Virus record (IMG/VR): IMGVR_UViG_3300023174_000122
Location: 1 to 64,000 of that record
Strand: one strand, 5' to 3'
DNA length: 64,000 nucleotides
Source of the DNA: a virus
Positions 36,560 to 44,046 of this stretch are shown in pieces (position 1 is the stretch's first letter; each line of letters opens with the position of its first letter). Below the pieces are notes generated by a model. It was not told the origin of the DNA, did not search any database, and saw nothing but the letters and a program-made list of their open reading frames with translations. A program made the position numbers and the translations under genes.

Positions 36560-37525
36560 ATGTATATTCCAGTGCAATACCCCAGAGATCCTTGTAATCT
36601 TCCTATTGAAAGTGGTGAAGCCCCAAATTTTAATTTTACTTTAGAAAATAAATTAAATTTAGATTACTCTACAAAGCATAAAGTTATAATATATAAAAGT
36701 GGCATAAATACTGGATACTGGCCTATATTTGAAACAAATTATCAAAATAATTTAAACTTTAATTTAAAACTAGACTCTGGGGAGTACAAGACTGAAATTA
36801 AGAGCATATACCAAGAAGATAAGACCTATTTAAATTTTTGTAATAATGGGATAGAAGTTTTAAATTTTATTGATACATCTATTAGCAATCAATCTGGTTT
36901 TAAAGTTTTTAAAACTTCTCTTGAATTATTCTTTGAAGATTTTTTGAAAGAAAATTCAAAAAACAAAATTGCAAACATTTATTTTGACAATGATCCACAA
37001 AATATAACTGGGTTTGATTTTACTAATAGCACTGGAATTTTAAGAAATTCTTTAACAGGAGTTAAGATTCTAAATTCTTATTTGGACGGTACATCAATCG
37101 TAGAAGCTATTCCTTATATAGATCGAGTATCTTGGTCTGAAAACAGCAATAATACAATACAAATCGTTAATATTATCACTAATAGTGCCCCATATATAAT
37201 TGGTGGTACTTCTCCTCGACCAAGTCTAACAGATATTTACTATTCTCCACCGTTTGAAATTAGATATAGAACATTAGCGAATTATTTAAATACTTATCTA
37301 GGGCCTGAGAGGTCAATTAATTTTATATTTTTTAATAAAAATTTAAACTTAAATGTAAACGAAAAACAATTTAAATACAATGAAAACCAAGTTAAATTAT
37401 TTTACAAAACTTTAGCTTTTGAACTAGATGGTTTATTTGGAGAAAATGAAGTATCTCCTATTATAAAATCTATAAATAACGCTAGAGATATTCAAAAACA
37501 AAGAGTAGATTGTCCAGATGAGTAA
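36560..37525 (+). CDS. Virion protein of unknown function
   Basis: 321 residues starting MYIPVQYPRDPCNL, after a strong ribosome binding site. Mixed alpha/beta, Asn-rich, no membrane segment. A Ser/Pro segment GGTSPRPSL at about 217 separates two halves. No family recognised. It overlaps the giant beta-propeller gene by eight bases (ATGAGTAA), so the two are translationally coupled and may form a complex. Confidence 0.55.
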   Translation: MYIPVQYPRDPCNLPIESGEAPNFNFTLENKLNLDYSTKHKVIIYKSGINTGYWPIFETNYQNNLNFNLKLDSGEYKTEIKSIYQEDKTYLNFCNNGIEVLNFIDTSISNQSGFKVFKTSLELFFEDFLKENSKNKIANIYFDNDPQNITGFDFTNSTGILRNSLTGVKILNSYLDGTSIVEAIPYIDRVSWSENSNNTIQIVNIITNSAPYIIGGTSPRPSLTDIYYSPPFEIRYRTLANYLNTYLGPERSINFIFFNKNLNLNVNEKQFKYNENQVKLFYKTLAFELDGLFGENEVSPIIKSINNARDIQKQRVDCPDE

Positions 37526-40500
37526 ATATCTTACAAGAATAAATTCTTCAAGCGGAAATTATGGTGATTCCTTTGGATTGACCACTGCTATTAACGGTGA
37601 CGGAAAATTAATTTATGTTTATTCTTATGAGAATACTGGAGTTCACGTTTATTTAAAAAATAATTTTACTAACCAATGGATACCAAGTCATTATATAGAT
37701 CGTACTGATCAATCCGATCCGATTGGATCTTTACAGATTAAAGTAAACAATCTTGGAAATATACTTTTATTTTCTGATGAAAAGCGGTTTTGGAGTTACA
37801 AAGCCCCAGTATATGATTTTGGATATGACTCCGCCAAAGGAGTTGTAAAAACAGAATTTATAAATAAATTAGCTATTAATTCAAATGGTAGAAAAATAAT
37901 CACTAGCACAAAAAAACTAGACAATATTCCTAAAAAAGTTATTTTATATGATGAAGATAAAACCAGCGTAGCAAATTATGGTTTTACAGACTATTCAAGT
38001 CTTAAAGTTAAACAATTCGTTGATCCAACAATGGCAAGTTTAAATTGCTATAAAAAAATTGGAGTCGGTCTGGACCACTTTACTGTATTAAAAACCAACG
38101 GAAAAGTAACTGGCTGGGGATATGATTATATGGATGCAAATTCATTTCCTACTGGATTTACTAATGAAAATGATTTAATCAATGTGACTGATTTAGCATC
38201 CTTTGCTTATGGAAATCTTTTGATATACAATAGCGGTACATATACTGGATTGATAACTGGTTTCGGTTATAGCCAACTTTATAATGGAGACCCAAAAAGA
38301 ACTGTATTTTCTAATATTCCTAAAAATACAGGTTTTACAAAAATAGCAGCATTGAATGGTATTGCCTTGGCTATCAATCAGAATAGTGGGACAGTTTTTA
38401 ATTGGGGAGATGACACCAACATAGATTGGTATAGTTATCCAGCGATAACACCTGATCAAATACCTAAACCACTACATCCTATAACTGGCGCGGTAGACAT
38501 TGCATTGGGAGGGAAGCTGGGTCTTTATAATAGATCAACCGTTTATTTAATTCTTTTAAAAAATAATACTTGCACGGGTTGGGGTTATAAAGATAATGGT
38601 CATTTCAATTTTCCATACCGTAATGGTAAAAAAATAAAATCAATTTCAGCTGGGATGAAAAATTCTTATTTATTATTTGATGATGGTGTCATACGTGGTT
38701 CTCCTGATATCAATGTCGCAGAGGGCTACAATGGTATGATTCCTTGGGAGTGTTTTGGAAGTGCTACTAGAATTAAAACTTCGAGTAAAGTTTCTTTAAT
38801 TGATAATGATGATTTTAATCATGGTTTTACAGGACAAGGAGGAATTACTACTTTTTATTCCCCATCTAATTACTATGGAGAAGACTACTCATCATTTTTC
38901 AAACCTTTTGGTGACAGTAGTCTACTTTATGATCGTCCTGAAGTTCTACCTTATGAATATACTCCAGCAGAAATAAATTTAAGAAATTCCGTGGATTTTG
39001 ATTTATTTGATAGAACGCCTGAGGAATACGACGACATCGGTTTCGGTTTGTATACTAATAATATGTTTCCAGTAACTCATAATTTAAACGCTGTAATCAA
39101 AGAAAATGGAAAAATACATACTTGGCTTGGAACTTCAAGTACGAATGCTTTATCCATAGAGTTTAAGGATCTAAAGTGGGACCCGAATGGCAATGGCTAC
39201 CCAGAAGAGTTCACCCGAACGATGATGAAAGAAGAATTGCTGCGTATCCCAGAATCAATACAAGAATGTACTGGCGAGGGTAATATAAATTCTAAGTTTG
39301 GAGATTCAATTGCTATGAACTCTGGGAATTTAATTTTTATCGCTGACCCTAGTTATAATAATACTGGAATTATTTATATATATTCTGAGCAATTAAATTG
39401 GGAAAAGACTGGAATAATAACTGGTAGTAAAAATAAAATCAATGAATCTTTTGGTGAAAATTTTTATATCACAGATGATGGAAACACTGTTGTAGTGGGT
39501 TGCCCAGAGACATTTGATAAATCTGGATCTTTTTATATTTTTCAAAAAGAAGCAAATTCTTGGCAAGAAAAATTTAATGTTACTGGTTTTAGTGGAGAAC
39601 ATTATTCAGGACTTGGTAGTAAAATTATTATTAATGATTCAAAAAATTTAATTTTAGTTTCATCTTTAAGTGGATCTGGATCAATACATTTATATACTGG
39701 AAATAATCAAGGTTGGAGTGGCATAAGTATGATAAGTAATCCATCAAACCCAATCTCTGGATCATGGAATTTAAATACTTTTAATCAATGGACAGCTAGC
39801 AAAAATTTAGAAACTTTAATTATACCAGATCCATATTTTAACTCAGGTGTGCCACAAACAATTTCTACTACAGTACGAATTCAAGAAGTAGCAAAAATAA
39901 GTGGAAACGATTTATCTTTCAACGATAATTTTGGTATTAGCTTAGCCATGAACTCGTCAGGAAATATTGTTGTAGTGGGTTCATATGGAGACGATATAAA
40001 CGGAATTTCTAACGTTGGTTCTGCTTATATCTTTAATGGAAATGGAGCTAATTGGGTTCAAGTAGCAAAGATCACAGGACGTGATGGTAGCGCAAACGAT
40101 AGCTTTGGCTGTAGCGTAGCAATAAACTCGGGAGGAAATATTATCCTTGTGGGCGCAAGTGGCGACTTATCTGGTACTGGTTCAGCTTATATCTTTACTG
40201 GAGATGGCGTCAATTGGGCACAAGCGGTAAAGATTACAGGAAGCAATTCTACTACAAATGGAAATTTCGGTTGTAGCGTAGCTCTAAATGCGTCAGGAGA
40301 TGTTGCGCTCATAGGCGCAGTCAATGATAATATAATAGACCTTAGACCAAACTACGAAACCTTGAATTGGTACGGCCTTCAGGAACCCGAGGACGAAAAT
40401 GGAAACCCAATCCCACCCGTAAACAGAAAACAAGGCGGCTCTGCTTATATTTTCACTGGAGATGGAGCTAATTGGAAAGAAGCTATGAAAATTAGACAAC

Positions 40501-42029
40501 CAATGTATACTTCAAGTCAGTTAGACAATGAAGTGGACGACCACGACCCCAGGGACGGTACCCCATTCTCATATAAACTATTCACTAATATTTCTGGTAA
40601 TGCTATTCCATGGATGAACATGTATTACTGGTCAGCCAATGTAACATATCGGATGGTCCTTCCAGACGCTTTTGGTTGTAGTGTAGCTCTAAATGCATTA
40701 GGAGACACAGCTATTATAGGAGCATCTAATACTCTTTTAGGTGACGGAAGTGGCAGGTATTTCCCCCCACCGCACTATGACTCATTTGGTTCACTCAAGG
40801 TAAACGGTGGATCTGTATATGTATATACTGGAGCTGGAACAGGTTGGGCATGGGCTACTCAAATTTTTAAAGACCCAAATGGACCAAATTTTAATTGGAA
40901 CTTACCTAATGAGCCTTATAACAGTATAGACTATGACGCTGGGCTATCGGATTACTATGGCCGTTCAGAAGATTTGTTTATAAGTGATTATTATGGAAGT
41001 AGTGTAGCTATAAATTCATCGGGAAATATTTTGCTTGTAGGGTCTTCTGAAGATCTAGTCTCAGTTGCTAGCAATGAAGGAGCAGTATATTCATATACTG
41101 GAAATAAAAATAAGTGGAAGCAATCTGCAAAAATAAGTGGAAGTCAAAACACTGCAAGATCCACAAACCATTTTTTTGGACATAGATTAGCTCTAAATAG
41201 CGAGGGAAATACTGCTGTCATAAGTTCAGAGGCAGGAAATTTATTTGTTTTTAGCGGTGGCCCAAGTAATTGGACAAAATATCAATATATTCAACCTTTT
41301 GTAACTCCAGAGAATTTTGGTAATGCCTTAGCTATTAATAGTTCAGGAAATGTTTTTGCTGTAGGCGCTCCCAAAAATGATACTTATGGCGAAAATTTTG
41401 GCCTCGCTTATATTTTGGCGGATAACTCTTCACCTCAATTTTCTAATTTTGGTGGCGGTGGCAGTGGTACTCTTTATGTTATTGAGGGAGACTATTTTGG
41501 CGATTATATTCCTTTACCTATCAGTTCGAGTAGTTCTTCTTCGTCTTCTAGTTCTTCGTCTTCTAGTTCTTCGTCTTCTAGTTCTTCGTCTTCTAGTTCT
41601 TCGTCTTCTAGTTCTTCGTCTTCTAGTTCTTCGTCTTCTAGTTCTTCGTCTTCTAGTTCTTCGTCTTCTAGTTTACCTAATTACTTAACTAATCCAAATT
41701 ATGAAACTTGTAAAAATTGCTGCGGAGTAGCTCCTTCTTTAAATATCACTAATTTAAGAAGAAACAATTTAAATAAATTTAATGCAACTTTATCTATAGG
41801 GATAGAAAATAAAAATTGCTCTGATATTGTTGATTCTTATAAAGTATATTCTAATAATGATGTAATTTATGAAAATCTATATTCTGCGACTCCATCAGGG
41901 ACTTACAATAAAGTAATAACAGTTTTCAATATATCTCCTATTAATAACTGGGCAGAAATAAAATTAAAAGTAAATAATATATCAAATATATATCAAATCG
42001 CAACTGGTTTTAACGCAAGTTTTTATTAA
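37518..42029 (+). CDS. Giant beta-propeller adhesin: RCC1, FG-GAP repeats and 50-serine linker
   Basis: 1503 residues. Residues about 180-440 carry RCC1-like repeats (KTNGKVTGWGYDY, NSGTVFNWGDD). Residues about 583-1305 hold FG-GAP-like repeats of the form NDSFGCSVAINSGGNIILVG followed by GSAYIFTGDG. These are the blades of integrin-type propellers, often calcium-stabilised surface-binding domains. A run of 50 consecutive serines (1336-1385) separates them from a 118-residue C-terminal beta domain starting with the cluster CKNCC. The layout is that of a multi-domain surface-binding virion protein, with the serine run as a long flexible tether. It overlaps the gene before by eight bases. Confidence 0.7.
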   Translation: MSKYLTRINSSSGNYGDSFGLTTAINGDGKLIYVYSYENTGVHVYLKNNFTNQWIPSHYIDRTDQSDPIGSLQIKVNNLGNILLFSDEKRFWSYKAPVYDFGYDSAKGVVKTEFINKLAINSNGRKIITSTKKLDNIPKKVILYDEDKTSVANYGFTDYSSLKVKQFVDPTMASLNCYKKIGVGLDHFTVLKTNGKVTGWGYDYMDANSFPTGFTNENDLINVTDLASFAYGNLLIYNSGTYTGLITGFGYSQLYNGDPKRTVFSNIPKNTGFTKIAALNGIALAINQNSGTVFNWGDDTNIDWYSYPAITPDQIPKPLHPITGAVDIALGGKLGLYNRSTVYLILLKNNTCTGWGYKDNGHFNFPYRNGKKIKSISAGMKNSYLLFDDGVIRGSPDINVAEGYNGMIPWECFGSATRIKTSSKVSLIDNDDFNHGFTGQGGITTFYSPSNYYGEDYSSFFKPFGDSSLLYDRPEVLPYEYTPAEINLRNSVDFDLFDRTPEEYDDIGFGLYTNNMFPVTHNLNAVIKENGKIHTWLGTSSTNALSIEFKDLKWDPNGNGYPEEFTRTMMKEELLRIPESIQECTGEGNINSKFGDSIAMNSGNLIFIADPSYNNTGIIYIYSEQLNWEKTGIITGSKNKINESFGENFYITDDGNTVVVGCPETFDKSGSFYIFQKEANSWQEKFNVTGFSGEHYSGLGSKIIINDSKNLILVSSLSGSGSIHLYTGNNQGWSGISMISNPSNPISGSWNLNTFNQWTASKNLETLIIPDPYFNSGVPQTISTTVRIQEVAKISGNDLSFNDNFGISLAMNSSGNIVVVGSYGDDINGISNVGSAYIFNGNGANWVQVAKITGRDGSANDSFGCSVAINSGGNIILVGASGDLSGTGSAYIFTGDGVNWAQAVKITGSNSTTNGNFGCSVALNASGDVALIGAVNDNIIDLRPNYETLNWYGLQEPEDENGNPIPPVNRKQGGSAYIFTGDGANWKEAMKIRQPMYTSSQLDNEVDDHDPRDGTPFSYKLFTNISGNAIPWMNMYYWSANVTYRMVLPDAFGCSVALNALGDTAIIGASNTLLGDGSGRYFPPPHYDSFGSLKVNGGSVYVYTGAGTGWAWATQIFKDPNGPNFNWNLPNEPYNSIDYDAGLSDYYGRSEDLFISDYYGSSVAINSSGNILLVGSSEDLVSVASNEGAVYSYTGNKNKWKQSAKISGSQNTARSTNHFFGHRLALNSEGNTAVISSEAGNLFVFSGGPSNWTKYQYIQPFVTPENFGNALAINSSGNVFAVGAPKNDTYGENFGLAYILADNSSPQFSNFGGGGSGTLYVIEGDYFGDYIPLPISSSSSSSSSSSSSSSSSSSSSSSSSSSSSSSSSSSSSSSSSSSSSSSSSSLPNYLTNPNYETCKNCCGVAPSLNITNLRRNNLNKFNATLSIGIENKNCSDIVDSYKVYSNNDVIYENLYSATPSGTYNKVITVFNISPINNWAEIKLKVNNISNIYQIATGFNASFY
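41551..41670 (+). repeat. 15-bp tandem repeat, eight perfect copies, coding serine
   Basis: The unit GTTCTTCGTCTTCTA is repeated eight times without a mismatch (41551-41670), preceded by an 18-base variant (41533-41550). It encodes most of the 50-serine tract. Copy-number change by slippage would keep the frame and alter only linker length. Confidence 0.95.
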
Positions 42030-42059
42030 AATAAAATAGATTTATTATTAATATACATA

Positions 42060-42070
42060 TATAATTTGAT
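42060..42070 (+). promoter_or_regulatory. TATAAT five bases before a start codon
   Basis: TATAAT (42060-42065) ends five bases before ATG 42071 and no Shine-Dalgarno sequence is present. A weak -35 (TAGATT, 42037-42042) is at 17 bases. This fits the leaderless layout seen elsewhere. Confidence 0.35.
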
Positions 42071-42487
42071 ATGGATCAAAAACTATCAGAAAATATTAGT
42101 TTAGTTGTTCTCTACTTAATAGAGAGTGACATTGCTTTCTTAAAGCAATTTAAAAAATTTGTTCCAGTATTCAGCCAAGAAATTGATCAATTTGCCAAGG
42201 ACCAAACATTAGGCAGGGCTGAGCTAGAAGGTTATATCAAAGTTAATAACTCAGAAACTATTAATTTTGTTGATAATTTTATTAAAAATAATCCTCAAGT
42301 TAAAGTCGATATTGATGAAATTGCAAAAAAATACGCTTCTAAAGACTTAAGAGGTAAGATATTTAAAATACCCAAGACCGAAGAAGCGTTTCAAAATCTT
42401 TTTACTTATATCCATTCAAATAATTCTAAATTTAGGCAATTCTCTGTTACCTCTGAAGAAGATTCTTGGGTCATATTTTTCCTTTAA
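42071..42487 (+). CDS. Small helical protein of unknown function
   Basis: 138 residues, predominantly helical and charged, unlike the beta-rich tail proteins around it. The N-terminal 40 residues contain a hydrophobic helix (SLVVLYLIESDIAFL) that is too polar for a clear membrane anchor. No family recognised. It stands alone between two promoter-like elements, so it may be a separately controlled assembly factor rather than part of the virion. Confidence 0.55.
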   Translation: MDQKLSENISLVVLYLIESDIAFLKQFKKFVPVFSQEIDQFAKDQTLGRAELEGYIKVNNSETINFVDNFIKNNPQVKVDIDEIAKKYASKDLRGKIFKIPKTEEAFQNLFTYIHSNNSKFRQFSVTSEEDSWVIFFL

Positions 42488-42501
42488 AATATATCATATT
42501 C

Positions 42502-42541
42502 TAGTGTAAATTAGTTGGGATTATATAAAAATCCTACACTA
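42502..42541 (+). promoter_or_regulatory. Inverted repeat with AGTGTAAA, promoter or attenuator
   Basis: TAGTGTA (42502-42508) and TACACTA (42535-42541) are exact inverted repeats. An inner stem GGATT/AATCC (42518-42522 with 42530-42534) lies inside, with a nine-base bulge. The left arm contains the AGTGTAAA element. The ribosome binding sites AAAGGAC and AAAGGT follow, then ATG 42559. No T-run follows, so it is not a simple terminator. Confidence 0.5.
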
Positions 42542-42558
42542 AAGGACAAAGGTAAAAT

Positions 42559-42975
42559 ATGAGTAATGATTATTTTGAGTTTAATAATATATCTTGTCAT
42601 GGATTACCATCTTTTATTACTGGGTTAAACTATCAATTGCCAACTGGTAAAAACGAGAAGGTTTTTACTAATTTAAAACCTATCGTAACTGGATTTTACA
42701 AAAATCAAGATCCTACTAGAAACCCTGATATTATACATGTTTCCAATTTACCAAATAATATTTTTTATAATACTGGAACAAACTATCTGCAAGGGTATGT
42801 TCAAGATCATGGAACTTATAATCTAAAAGTCCATATATTAGAGTCTGGAATTTTTTGCGAAAAAATAATAATATTAAATGTCATAAATACTGGGTTTAAT
42901 TATTTATATAAAGTTAATTATCCTATTAACATTGGATTTATAAAATACAACGCATTACAGAGGTTGGGATTATAA
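42559..42975 (+). CDS. Small tail protein of unknown function
   Basis: 138 residues, beta-rich with Asn, Tyr and Thr-Gly pairs like the larger tail proteins. Strong ribosome binding site (AAAGGACAAAGG). It sits alone between two promoter-like elements. No family recognised; a minor tail-tip component is likely from composition and position. Confidence 0.5.
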   Translation: MSNDYFEFNNISCHGLPSFITGLNYQLPTGKNEKVFTNLKPIVTGFYKNQDPTRNPDIIHVSNLPNNIFYNTGTNYLQGYVQDHGTYNLKVHILESGIFCEKIIILNVINTGFNYLYKVNYPINIGFIKYNALQRLGL

Positions 42976-42976
42976 A

Positions 42977-42984
42977 GGTGTAAT
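42977..42984 (+). promoter_or_regulatory. Candidate late promoter GGTGTAAT
   Basis: GGTGTAAT directly follows the preceding stop codon and lies 21 bases before ATG 43006. A ribosome binding site AGGAACAAGGAA is in between. Confidence 0.4.
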
Positions 42985-43005
42985 TTATAAATAGGAACAA
43001 GGAAA

Positions 43006-44046
43006 ATGGTAGATCAAAGCTATAATGTTCGTACTGGATTAAAAACTATATATAATATATATAACGGTTTGGGTCAATCCCAATGTTTTTATATTAATAA
43101 TATAGAAGCGTCTGGTCTTTATTTTGAAAAAGAAAAAAAATATCAATTCATTCAAACTCATATATCAAATAATGGTAATCCTTTAAATATTTATCTTGAT
43201 AAATATGGAAATAAAAAATTAGAAGAATATGTATCAATAAGTGGTGTAGCTGGAATTGATAGGTATGTTACCGTTTCAATACCAAAAACTTTCACAGAAA
43301 CAAATACTCTTTATTATGGAAATGAAAGTGGAGATTTTTTTGGGGCGCCAATTAAACTAATTTCAACTGAGTACTATTTAAAATACAATATAAAACTACT
43401 ATGTTTTGACGCGTATCATGATAATGAAAAATATATTATACCTAATAATATTTTAACAAAAAATAAAAATAGTCAATCCTATACCTCTGGAATTTTACCA
43501 ACTATCAATAAATATAATAATCTTTATGGTGGCCAAGCCCAAAGCGGTTATCTTACTAATATAAGAACAGATGTTATAAATATAAATGTTCTAGGTGCAA
43601 ATAAAATTTTTATGAAAGATAATTTTAATTTTGATTTTTTTGGAAACAATTTAATTTATAAAAAAAATAGTAATAGCATAAATAAAGAGTGGTCTAATTT
43701 ATATGAACTTTATAATTTAATTTCAGATTTATGTTTTACAGATTCTGGGTCATTAAATTCTGGTGAAAATTTTGAAAATTATTATCAATATGGTTATCAG
43801 CTCTCTGGATGTGAAGGTTGCATTGATAAGTTGACTTTGACTACTGGATATAATAATTTTTATTCTGGTGTTATAACTTTATTTTACAATCCAAGAAAAA
43901 TCTATAAAAATTATCGTAGTTATCCGCGCATGAACGTCAATTATGAGTATTTTTCAAATAAAGATTTTGTAACTTCAAGTTACATTATCGATTCAGGGAA
44001 TTTTAATTACATTAAATATACAGGGGCTCAAGCTTATTATGTCTAA
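43006..44046 (+). CDS. Tail protein of unknown function
   Basis: 346 residues, beta-rich, with high Asn and Tyr content. A CEGC motif lies at about 268. No family recognised. It begins an operon of five or six overlapping genes (43006 to 49530) and overlaps the next by eight bases. Probably a tail-tip or adhesin component. Confidence 0.5.
   Translation: MVDQSYNVRTGLKTIYNIYNGLGQSQCFYINNIEASGLYFEKEKKYQFIQTHISNNGNPLNIYLDKYGNKKLEEYVSISGVAGIDRYVTVSIPKTFTETNTLYYGNESGDFFGAPIKLISTEYYLKYNIKLLCFDAYHDNEKYIIPNNILTKNKNSQSYTSGILPTINKYNNLYGGQAQSGYLTNIRTDVININVLGANKIFMKDNFNFDFFGNNLIYKKNSNSINKEWSNLYELYNLISDLCFTDSGSLNSGENFENYYQYGYQLSGCEGCIDKLTLTTGYNNFYSGVITLFYNPRKIYKNYRSYPRMNVNYEYFSNKDFVTSSYIIDSGNFNYIKYTGAQAYYV

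Noticed and set aside
41377-41688. A 103-codon frame rich in LRLLVLRLLV repeats
   Set aside because: It is the +1 reading of the serine minisatellite inside the propeller gene; the repeat alone makes it open.
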